Part shown: positions 9,799 through 19,293 of the stretch, piece by piece
Position numbering within the stretch: the stretch's first letter is position 1
Layout of the letters: every line of letters begins with the position of its first letter
Assembly (NCBI GenBank): GCA_031771865.1
Contig: JASISA010000041.1
Location: 2,356,001-2,420,000, forward strand
Reading direction: 5' to 3'
Origin: Nothophaeocryptopus gaeumannii
Lineage: Eukaryota; Ascomycota; Dothideomycetes; Mycosphaerellales; Mycosphaerellaceae
DNA: 64,000 nucleotides
Notes under the pieces: generated by a model
What the model was told of the DNA's origin: nothing
The model's input: only the letters and a program-made list of their open reading frames with translations
Database searches by the model: none
Made by a program: the position numbers and the translations under genes

Positions 9799-11868
9799 AT
9801 GACTTACCGCAAGGTCAAGACCAACCACGACGTGGATGCAACTTTACAGAAGCGCCTCCTCAAGGACATCGACGAAATCAAGCGCCACCCATATCCAGGC
9901 ATCGAGCTTCACGTCGAGGACGACCTCACCAAAGCCTGTCCGGTCCTCAGCCCACCCAGTGAGACGCCTCTCCACCTCACGGTACACCTCAGCAGTCACT
10001 ATCCGCTCGTGCCTCCAGATGTCACCATCCAGTCGCAAGTCAGCCACCCAAATGTCTTCGGTGACCGGCTCTGCATCAACATCCTAACGTGCGACGACGG
10101 TTACACACCAGCCTATACGCTTAAGGGCATCTGCATCCAGCTCTTGTCATTCTTCTACAGTGACACCATTGAGCAGATGTGGGGCGAGCATGGAGGCAAA
10201 GTGGACCGAAAGCAGTGGCAGAGTCAGGGCGAAGATGGCTACGGTTGGCAAGTGAGCAAGGACAGCTTCGTATGCAAGAAGTGTGGCTTCGGGGAAAAGA
10301 ACGCCATGCAGGTCGTTATCTCTGGAGCAGTTCAGGAGCAGCGCAGTGAGACCGGTGTGTTTGAGCCGCCGTTAGCACCTATACCGGCTCGCTCACGACC
10401 CTTGGACATTAGCAGAACCATGCCGACTCAGCTCATCGACCTGCCGCAAGAAATTCTCCTCGAGATCTGCGACTACCTCGACGAGCAAGCTCTCCTCATC
10501 GCTGCACGAGCCTGGAATGGCTTCGGTCGTGTCATGCGGGAGTACAACGTCATCCGGACTCGCGAGCTGGAGTGCTTCACGCTGAAGCAGGGTTTGAAGG
10601 TTGAGGACTTGGGCATCGGTGTGCACATCCAGGGGCGGGCGATCCAATCCGAGTTCGACCTGCTCTCTCGCACGGCCTTCGACAACCTCGGAATACGCCA
10701 GTCAGTCCAAGGCATACACTTCGAGGATTGGCTGCCTCTGTCCATCGCCGAGAACCACTGGAACCGAGTGAAAAAGTACGCCGAGAAGCAGCTCAACAGT
10801 ATCGGCAACAAAGCGAACATCAGCGGAAATGTCGAGAACATTATCTACGCCTTCATGAATGAGGTCGTGGTCCGCTTGTCAGCAGAAGCCGAAGATCTCG
10901 AGAAGCAGCGAGGCCGCTCCGACCGCCGCCTCTACCTTGGCTTCATGAGCGACGGCAGTAACGCACCAAAGTCCTCCCTTACCCACGCATCCGAGAAAGC
11001 CATCGAGAGCTACTTCCACCTCTTCCACCTTCTCCTCTGCCTGGGATGCGAGCAACCCCGTATCATCAAGAGTGCCAACGACACCATCCGTGGCTTCCTT
11101 GGCGGCCAACGCGACAAGCAGCGAGTGCTCAACCTCGGACACCTGCTCATCATGATCCTTATCAGTGAAGTCCACGTGAGCGAGGAGCTGAAGCGCGTCA
11201 TCATCAAAGAGGCCATCACCAGCAACGTCGTCTGGATGCTGGATAGCAAGGGGAAGGGCATGGCTGAACTGAGTTTCATGGAGACAGACGCCATCTCGGA
11301 GTACCGTCTCTAAAAGTCTTTCGAAGCGAGCAAGACTTCCTACCGCCTGCTCATGTTCCTCAACACCTTGCAGAAACTCATCCGCGACACTCGAACTCGC
11401 ACAAAATCAGGCACTGGTGCTCAAGAGAAAATGACCCTCTCCGAACTCCGCAATGACCTCTTCGCCCGACATGGCGCTCCACCTCACGGCGCAGCTAAGA
11501 ATCTCGCAGCTGAGATGAAGAAGATCCAGGCTGTGGGAAGCTTTCCAAATTTCCTAGGGCAGATGGGTGTGAAGATCCCTTCGGATAGTCAGTTCACTAC
11601 GCTGTTGCGGCAGACTGTGAACGACAGTATGGGTAACGGGTATTCGGAGTGGGCGTTGAGTCAAGAGGCTGCGTTGACTTTGAGGCGGCATCGTGAGGGG
11701 CCGGGGGTTGGTGTGCCTAAGGGGATGGAGTCGATGGATGTGAAGAGTGCGTATACGTTCTTTCCGGGCCAGCATCGACAGGGTGGAGGCGAGCGCGGTC
11801 GCGGAGGTGGTCGAGGCGGTGGCAGAGGTGGTCGTGGAGATCGTGGAGGGAGAGGTGGTTCTCGCTAG
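9799..11868 (+). pseudogene. UBC-fold plus F-box protein, split by an in-frame stop codon
   Basis: One frame runs from 9799 to 11868 with a single TAA at 11311-11313. Residues 1 to about 125 are a UBC-like domain: HPYPGIELHVEDD, then YPLVPPDVTIQSQVSHPNVF and the active-site-like LCINIL, where the cysteine sits at the E2 position. A small zinc-binding CKKCGF follows. An F-box lies at about residues 215-250 (IDLPQEILLEICDYLD). After the stop the frame goes on for 185 codons (from KSFEASKTSYRLLMFLNTL) and ends in an RG/GG-rich tail. The sequence on both sides reads as one protein, so the stop looks like a nonsense change or a sequencing error, not a gene boundary. As it stands the product is 504 residues. 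Such proteins are thought to link ubiquitin transfer and SCF-type recognition; the substrate is unknown. Confidence 0.75.
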
Positions 11869-12901
11869 AAGGAGCGGGTCTGCGAAAGAGTGAGCGCACA
11901 GGAGGCCAGACAACGAGAACGACTGAACGACTGGAACGACAAAACTGCATAGCATCATAATACCCCTAGAAGAGCATTGCATTAGATAAGACAGCAGCGA
12001 ACATTTGATTTGCGCATGCTGCGCTCCTCTTTCGTTATTCCTTTCCCCGGACTCTTGCTGCCTCTCATCATCCTCCACGTTGTTTGCTCGCGAGTGCGCA
12101 GTTCAGCACAAGGCGCTCATCTGCTTGTTCCACGTCCTCGCTGTCCTCGTTGGCACATCCATTCGCTACTGCGAGAGTGCCAGAGCTGATCCACGTGCTT
12201 CATCGCAGAAGAACCTTCGCGGCGCGAACTCGCGGCTCTTTTGCGAGGGGATTTTCCCATCTTCGTGCATTAATTGATCATCCTCTCTCATATATTCCCA
12301 CCCTCCTCCTTCCACTTCCGAATATACTCTTTCCCATCCATTGCGCTCCCAGATTCGGTATGCTTGAAGCTATCGGGTCCTGGTTTCTCGATTCGCGCCG
12401 CAACAAAAGGTGTCAACTGCACAGAGCATTAGCATCCCCACTCGCATACCCTTGGAAGCATCTTCTTGTCTGCAGACATACGTTAAACCCAGTCAAATCA
12501 GGACACACAAAAGTTCTAACTTTTTTCCAATCGATGATATATCCTCCCCATTTCGTGTGTCGTCCCATTGCTCCTGTTCGGTTTCCCTTGTAGTAGTTAT
12601 GGGGACCCTGCTTCGTTGTGAGGGCGAGACGCCGCAGGGCGCGGCCCAGGACTGGTGATGGCCTCATCGTCGCTGACTCAAATCGCTGGTAGACAGATCC
12701 AACGTAAGTAAATGTCGAAGTCGTTTGGGAGGGAGACGTCGGCGTCTCGGAGGTGAGCACAGACATTTTATCCCGGCCCGCCAACGGAAAACCTTATCTC
12801 AAAACCCTGTCGCCAAGATTTCGCCCAATTCTCAGTTTCTCGAGAGGCAAGAAGACCTGTCCAATCTTGCCCACTCCCCTCCTCCCAAGGCCGTCGCCAA
12901 T
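11869..12901. other. Intergenic region upstream of UTP14
   Basis: This 1.03 kb gap is pyrimidine-rich in places and probably includes the UTP14 promoter and leader. The UTP14 frame stays open back to about 12725, but that part is not protein-like. No other element was seen. Confidence 0.5.
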
Positions 12902-15757
12902 ATGCCCGCTCGAATCGCCCGATCAAACGTATCCACCCATCCAAAGACAGCGCGTACCAAAAACAAAAAGCGCTCCCTCGACGCCTACGCCCAAGCCCAA
13001 GAACTCGTCCCAGAAAGCAGCAGTCGCAAAGGTCGAATTCCCCAGCATCGCTTAGGGGAGATCGAGGACGACGGGCCGGGGAATAAGCGGAGAAGACAAC
13101 AAGGCAGCGAGGATGAGGGTGAAGAGGACGAAGAAGAACAACCTCAACGGAAAAGACCCACACAACGACAAGAAGTGGGACAGGACGAGGGTGTGGAATA
13201 TGGCTCTGATTCTGAAGGGAATGAATGGACGCTTGGTGGATTGGCGGAGGATGCTGAGGATAGTGAATTGGACTCCGACGAGGCGTTTGGGGATAGTGAT
13301 GAGGAGATGTTCGGGGGGTTTACGTTTCGGGGGAGTTCGAAGCCGAAGGGGAAGAATAAGAGTAAGAGAAAGGAAGTGTCGTCGAAGAGCAACGGCGGTC
13401 TTGATTTGAATGAGGCTGAGGAAAGTGAGGACGATAGTGGCGACAGTGAAGACGACGAGGGGTTGGGATTTGGTGACGATGCGGTTGACCTTGCTGCTAT
13501 GCTGGACGATGATGAGGAGGATGAGCCTATTAGAGGCCAGGGCGAAGAGAGTGGGAGCGAGGAAGATGACGAGGACAGCGAAGAGGAGAGTGAAGAGGGT
13601 GAAGAGTCAGACGATGATGCGCATGACGAGGAGCGTGCTGCGCGGAATCGAGATTTTATTGAGTCGCTGGATGCAGGCTCGAGAAAGGGCTCTGATATAC
13701 TAACTTCTGCCAAAGTGGACGAAGACGATTTTATGGAAGGCCTTGAAGGCATCGCTGGACTCGCGCCTAAGAAATCAAAGAAAAAGAAGAAGGCTGAAGT
13801 TGGACCAACGGCAGCACCTCTACCTAAGCGGCAACAAGACCGAGTCGACCGAGAAATCGCGACTCTGAAGGCAAAGGAACAACTCGACCGATGGAGAGAC
13901 ACCGTTGTCAAGAACCGAAGAGCGGAGTTCCTCAGCTTTCCGCTCCAACATGAGGATGATCGCGGTGTAACAGTGGGCAAGGAGAAATTCACCCCTGCGA
14001 CGGAAGAAGCACCCGCCAACGAGCTCGAAAAAACGATTCGCCGTATTCAGGAAGAGTCCGGTTTGGTTGCGAAGCGAGATGCCGAAGGTGGAGCTGAAGG
14101 AAACGCCGACGAGGAGACCACTCTGCTCAAGGCTGAAGGCATGGCTGAGAAGACACTGCCGATCGAGGAGGTAATGCAAAGACGTGCGGAGCTTCGAAAG
14201 CAACGTGCCCTACTGTTCCAGGAGGAGATCAAGGCGAAGCGGATTGCAAAGATCAAGAGCAAGAGCTATCGCCGAGTCCATCGCAAAGAGCGTGAAAGGC
14301 AAGCGGAGCAAGAGCGGATGCAATTAGAGGGGCTTGGATACGAGGATGAAGACGAGAAAGAGAAAGCAGACCGCAAGAGAGCCGAGGCACGCATGTCCAC
14401 AAAGCACAAGGACTCCAAATGGGCCAAGTCGCTAAAGCAGACAAACCGTGCTGCTTGGGACGACGAGGCTCGCGATGGTGTCATTGAGCAAGCAAGAAGA
14501 AGTGAAGAGCTCAAGAAGAGGATTGCTGGTCAAGATGTCTCCGATGACGACGCTAGCCTGCCTTCGGATGACAGTGACGATGAGGGCATCACCGCTGACC
14601 AGCTAGAGACACTCAAAGCCGATGGTGGCGAGAAGAAAGGCTTGGCCGGCTTGAAGTTCATGCGCTCTGCTGAAGAACGAAGGCGGAAGGCAAACGATGA
14701 AGAGCTGGACCGACTTCGCAAGGAACTTGCCATTGCTGATGGAGAGGAAGAGGAGAGCGAGGCTGAGGAGGGTCTTGGTCGCGCAATCTTTGGACCTGCT
14801 TCGAAGGAGCGGAAGCGTGAGCCCGTCAAAAAACTGGAATTCGAAGCTCCCGAGGACTCGGATGCGGAGGACGCTGAACAGGACGGCGAGGCGACGATCA
14901 CCACCGAGAAGCCAACGTCGAAGGAGAAGCCGGCTCCGAAAGGTATCTTGAAGAAGCCTGCCTCCGCCAGCGGGCCTCTGGCAAAGGGCTTGCCAAAAGA
15001 GCAAGACGTCAGTGGCTCCAAGTCTGCTCCGAAAGGTTGGCTCAAGACCCCTAAGAACAATTCCAAAAGGCCCGAAGCTGAAGATACTACGATCAATCTG
15101 GATGTGGCCACGAACGGGAAGAAAGCATCCAAGTCCAAGACTGAACCCGCTGAAGAGCCCAAGTCCAGCGGCGAGGCAGGTAACACCGATGGTTGGACGA
15201 CCGTCACCTACAACAACGACGATGACGGCGCCTCGGATTCAGAAGCCGATGAGCCGTCTGACGCCATTCTATCCGCCAAAGAACAGAAACAGTCCCTCCA
15301 ACAACGTGCCTTCGCCGGCGACGACGTCGAAGTCGCCTTCCAAGCCGAGAAAGAAGACCTCGCTGCCTCTGAAGACGAAAAAGAGATTTCCAACCACCTC
15401 CCCGGCTGGGGCTCCTGGACGGGTGATGGCCTCTCGAAGTCCATTAAAAAAGCCAACAAACGCGCCGCGCACAACCCCTTGTTCAAAATAAAAGTTGCGG
15501 GTGTAAAAGCGGCTGATCGGAAAGATGCGAAGTTGGATAAAGTGATTGTATCTGAGAAGCAGGATCGGAAGGGGAAGAAGTATTTGGCTCCTGTTTTGCC
15601 GCATGAGTTTGAGACGAAGGGGCAGTATGAGAGGAGTAGGAGGTTGCCTATGGGGCCAGAGTGGACTACGAAGGAGGTGCATCAGAGGATGGTTAGGCCA
15701 AGGGTTGTCGTGAAGAAGGGGGTTAATCTGGAGGCGCTGGAGAGGCCGACTGTGTAA
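12902..15757 (+). CDS. UTP14: U3 snoRNP / small-subunit processome protein Utp14
   Basis: An intronless 951-residue protein. Utp14 binds the U3 snoRNP and pre-ribosomes in the nucleolus, activates the DEAH helicase Dhr1 and is needed for 18S rRNA maturation. The first half is extremely acidic with many D/E/S runs. The conserved Utp14 core follows: RQQDRVDREIAT, RAEFLSFPLQHED, then KRIAKIKSKSYRRVHRKERER, and AWDDEARDGV. The C-terminus has HNPLFKIKVAGVKAADRKDAKLDKVIVSEK and ends with GPEWTTKEVHQRMVRPR and a short tail, as in other fungal orthologues. The ATG at 12902 (MPARIARSNV) was chosen because upstream in-frame sequence is unlike the family. Near full length for a fungal Utp14. Confidence 0.95.
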   Translation: MPARIARSNVSTHPKTARTKNKKRSLDAYAQAQELVPESSSRKGRIPQHRLGEIEDDGPGNKRRRQQGSEDEGEEDEEEQPQRKRPTQRQEVGQDEGVEYGSDSEGNEWTLGGLAEDAEDSELDSDEAFGDSDEEMFGGFTFRGSSKPKGKNKSKRKEVSSKSNGGLDLNEAEESEDDSGDSEDDEGLGFGDDAVDLAAMLDDDEEDEPIRGQGEESGSEEDDEDSEEESEEGEESDDDAHDEERAARNRDFIESLDAGSRKGSDILTSAKVDEDDFMEGLEGIAGLAPKKSKKKKKAEVGPTAAPLPKRQQDRVDREIATLKAKEQLDRWRDTVVKNRRAEFLSFPLQHEDDRGVTVGKEKFTPATEEAPANELEKTIRRIQEESGLVAKRDAEGGAEGNADEETTLLKAEGMAEKTLPIEEVMQRRAELRKQRALLFQEEIKAKRIAKIKSKSYRRVHRKERERQAEQERMQLEGLGYEDEDEKEKADRKRAEARMSTKHKDSKWAKSLKQTNRAAWDDEARDGVIEQARRSEELKKRIAGQDVSDDDASLPSDDSDDEGITADQLETLKADGGEKKGLAGLKFMRSAEERRRKANDEELDRLRKELAIADGEEEESEAEEGLGRAIFGPASKERKREPVKKLEFEAPEDSDAEDAEQDGEATITTEKPTSKEKPAPKGILKKPASASGPLAKGLPKEQDVSGSKSAPKGWLKTPKNNSKRPEAEDTTINLDVATNGKKASKSKTEPAEEPKSSGEAGNTDGWTTVTYNNDDDGASDSEADEPSDAILSAKEQKQSLQQRAFAGDDVEVAFQAEKEDLAASEDEKEISNHLPGWGSWTGDGLSKSIKKANKRAAHNPLFKIKVAGVKAADRKDAKLDKVIVSEKQDRKGKKYLAPVLPHEFETKGQYERSRRLPMGPEWTTKEVHQRMVRPRVVVKKGVNLEALERPTV

Positions 15758-15940
15758 GTATCATGAAGGTGATTCGAAGCTCTTCCCGCATAGGGTGTCG
15801 ACGCATTTGAGTTCCAAGTTCCTGCCATATGTCCTCTTCAAATTCCCAGTGCAAGAGGCTTCTGCACCTTTCGTAACTATGCGCAACTCGTCGACGATAG
15901 TCAAGAGGGCACAGGTGGTCATGAATCCATCTTCAGCCCT

Positions 15941-16291
15941 CTACATGATGCGCGTGGAATCTGAAGGGCTGCCACGTATTCGTGATATGCGGCTGACTAT
16001 TGCTCCGTGGTCAATCGCCCATTCGCTGATGTTTTGAACGTTTCGCTCGCACAGTTGCACGCACCGAGTGATGATGCCTCCCTCGGCGAGAGCGCGAGCC
16101 CCTCGACCCTTGTCCATTTCGCGTAGCAATAAGCTGAATGTTTCGATTTCGAATGACAGGCATTCGAGGGTTTCTGGCGCGTGCTTAGCCACCTTGTATA
16201 GCCTCCTGACTTTAATGGCACTGTCGACGAGCTGAAGAGCAAGCGATGTGAGACCCGTACCACCGGAAACGACGCCGACCAACTCTGCCAT
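15941..16291 (-). pseudogene. Stub of a fungal STAND/NLR-type N-terminal domain
   Basis: A 116-residue frame starts MAELVGVVSGGTGLTSLALQLVDSA, the typical opening of the helical N-terminal domain (Pfam Fungal_N type) that precedes ankyrin, NACHT or other modules in fungal signalling proteins. About 80 residues fit this helical domain; the last 30 do not. There is no continuation in any frame on the minus strand downstream, where UTP14 ends on the other strand. It is therefore probably a truncated remnant. An unusually short independent protein is possible. Confidence 0.5.
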
Positions 16292-16590
16292 GGTGTCTTA
16301 CCGCCAACGAAGTAATCAGAGAGCCGCATACAATGTGTGAGCGACATGGTCCCTTTTGAGTACGTCGAGGGAGAGACCACAAACACTGCTGCGCCACGAA
16401 CCCTGTTGGAAAGCGGGAATATGTGCTATCAGCACCCACCATGCTCGCTCAATGGACGGCACAGCATTGAACGGCCTGTTCCTGATGCTGTGCGCCTATC
16501 AATACGGTGGCGTGACTGTAGATCTTCGACACAAAGTTTGAGATTAGACGCGATCAGTTTCCGAGTCTCCAGAAAATATCGGGATGTTCG

Positions 16591-17363
16591 TCAGTAGTCA
16601 GAGTCGCCACAGGCCTCCATCGCGGCAACTGCATGTTCGACTACTGCTGTAGCCCCGAATACACCCCCTTCAGTCCTCACCATCTCAACCGCGGCGCGAT
16701 GCAGATGATGCTCGCTCGCAGCGCAAGCGTCTTTAATCAGCAAGCAATCATATCCGCGGTCATTGGCTTCGCGCATGGTCGTATGAACGCAGACATCAGT
16801 CGTGACCCCACAAATGATCAGGTTCTTGATTCCTTTGGTTCGCAGCAGAAGATCAAAGTCCGTGTTCGTAAACGCTCCTTTGCCAGGCTTGTCAATGGTG
16901 GGCTCTCCTTCCTCGGGGTAGAGCTCCCGGATGGTATCGTGGCCTGGCTCGCCGCGGACAAGTAGGCGACCAAGAGGCCCTTCATCGCCAATGCCTTTTT
17001 CTGAAGGGTTGTTACGAGATCTGAAAAGCTCTCTGGGTGGGAGATCTGAGAGCCCTGGCCTGTGTCCTTCGCGAGTATGGAAGATCGGAAAGCCAGCTTT
17101 GCGACATGCCAATAGTAATCCTTGGATGTTTGGGATGATTGCTCGGGTGGCACTGATATCGTAGCCCTGGTGGGATAGATAGCCACCTTCCTCGCAGACT
17201 TGTACACAGAAGTATTAGGCCCGTATCCACAGGGACGCATTCAATGTGTCGTACAGTCGCGTTGCATGTCTATGATGACCAATGCCGTCGTCTTTGGACT
17301 CAACGAGGCATCATGAGGCCAGTTGTAAGGGTCAGCACTGATCTGGCCAAGCTTCTGTTGCAT
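16591..17363 (-). CDS. Isochorismatase-fold cysteine hydrolase
   Basis: Exons 17363-17255 and 17198-16591 join through a 56-nt intron to 238 residues. The catalytic triad of the family is visible: Asp32 in VIIDMQRDF (formed across the intron), Lys in KPGKGAF and Cys in GVTTDVCVHTT. The motif FHTREGHRPGLSDLP and GYDCLLIKDACAA are typical of the biuret/ureidoacrylate amidohydrolase branch, which cleaves small amide or carbamate substrates, not isochorismate. The protein has no signal peptide and is presumably cytosolic. An ATG further upstream at 17552 would add an unlikely N-terminus. The exact substrate cannot be told from sequence. Confidence 0.87.
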
Positions 17364-17580
17364 ATTGGTTGGTGAGGCTAAAACTGAATGCTCGTGAAGA
17401 GAAGGGTTTGTTGTTGTGAAGGCGGGAAAGTCTGGCAACCGCGAATGCCAAGAACAGCACCAGCCAACTTCACGACGTCGAGGATCCAAGCAACATCCTT
17501 CTTGCCTTCCTGCAAACAACCAGCGCAACCATCGCGCGAATTCGTACAACAACTTTCATCAATTGACTTGGCTACACCAA

Positions 17581-19056
17581 ATGGACCGTAGCCTTGACGA
17601 GATCATCGGCGAGCGCCCAGAACGCCCAGTAAGCAGCAACAAGCGCTTCAGCTGGCCCATCTTGGCTCTGACTTATGCACAGCGCGGCGGAGGCAGAGGC
17701 AGAGGCGGACGAGGACGCGGCGGCGGTGACAGACGCCCACCACCTAGAGAGCGCCGGGAGGAGTATCCCAGAGACGGCGTGCGAAAGGTCAGCAAGACCT
17801 TCAGTTCTGGCTGCGGGCTTCCCCAGAAGACATTGAACTGACACGGCCTATAGGTGCCACTTCCTTCCCTTGTACCATGAAAGCATTCGCACACATCCGA
17901 TCGACCCTATCAACGGAAGCCTACCACATACGCGGCGAACCACGATGGCGATTGACGACCGTACCGAAGAGACTATGGACGAACCAACAGAGCTGACCAG
18001 GGCGTTGCGCCGAACAGTACCGTCGCGATGAACCAGCGAATATTGACTCGTACGACCACAACAGTATGCTGCTCCATGTACAGGGCGCTGACAACTACAC
18101 AAGAGATTGGGTCCACGACCGATTTGAGGATGACCGCTATGGTGAGAATAGCAATGGTTGAAAGTTTGGCTGTGTCTAATTCTGGGCAGACCGCATGCGC
18201 AGTCGCGCACCAGTCGAAGAAGGCCGCTATGCTCCACGTGAAGCTGCACCGTATGCGCAATACAATAGGACTTCCATGCGCGCATCTGACAGCAGCTAGG
18301 GGCGGCACCAAACTCCGAATCGACAATGTACATTACGAACTGACTGAGGACGACCTCCGAGTAAGCAGCCTCCAAACGGCGATAACGCTTCTGTCACTGA
18401 CACTCAACAAGGAACTCTTCGAACGCATAGGTCCGATCGTCTCCGTCCGCCTCCTGTACGACCGCCACGACCGTTCCGAAGGCACCGCGTTCGTCATCTA
18501 CGAAGACCACCGTGACGCTCGCGACGCCGTCGCTAAGTTCGACGGCTGCAACGCGAACGGCCAACCCATTCAAATCACCCTCATGCCCGGCGGCCCAGGA
18601 GGAGGACCAGGGGCTGCCGAACCACGCCCGCTCGCCGACCGAATCGAGCGCCCAGTCCGCAGCATATTCGATAGAATCGACCCTGCCGGTCGACCGGATC
18701 CCCGCAGAAGAAGACGTAGTGAATCTCCTGTCCGCAGGGATCGACTTGCGCCAGCGGATGTCGATAGGTACATGCCTCGGGGCTCGAGGTCGCCGATCAG
18801 ACGTAGGGGTACTCCGCGTGAGGGAGGCAGACGGCCTGGACAGCGCAGAGAGGAGAGAGGTGGCGCGAGGGGTGGACGCAAGGCGCGGACTGATGACGAG
18901 GGTCGTCAGCTTGTTGGTGGCAGACCGAGGAAAACACAAGAGGAGCTCGATGCGGAGATGGAGGACTACTGGGGTAGCAAGAACGATGCACCGGCTGAGA
19001 ATGGTGCTGCGGAGAACGGAAACGGGACCGGCGGCGACGTTGACATGATTGAGTGA
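17581..19056 (+). CDS. Yra1/Mlo3/ALYREF-type mRNA export adaptor
   Basis: Six exons (17581-17628, 17683-17787, 18018-18141, 18190-18250, 18300-18360, 18412-19056) give 347 residues, with all phases closing. It opens with MDRSLDEIIGERP, the UAP56-binding motif of REF proteins, and is followed by RGG/RG repeats. One RRM spans exons 5-6: TKLRIDNVHYELTEDDLREL, then GPIVSVRLLYDRHDRSEGTAFVIYE. The C-terminus is Arg/Gly-rich and ends near the conserved TQEELDAEMEDYW, again a UAP56-binding box. Such proteins couple splicing and export by handing mRNPs to Mex67. Intron 2 is 230 nt, several times the local norm, with a weak donor GTCAGC. The central exons 3-4 are the least certain part. Confidence 0.85.
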
Positions 19057-19293
19057 AGCGAGTTACGGGAGAAAGGCATATATACGAGCCGCTTAGAAAG
19101 CCGCTCGGAAGCCGATCAGCAATCACTGCATAAGAAGAACTGCTACTCATAGGTATCCAGCTCCGCGCTATGCTACGAAGAGTCGCCAGACAACACGCGA
19201 ATGCAAATACAAATGCAGTCACAACTGAACCAATCCACGAGCAGCCTCGCTGTCCATTCTCTATTGACAGAGCTGTCGTTCAACCCTTCAATA

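Noticed and set aside
12725..12901. Upstream in-frame extension of UTP14
   Set aside because: The added residues are unlike the family, and the ATG at 12902 gives the conserved start.
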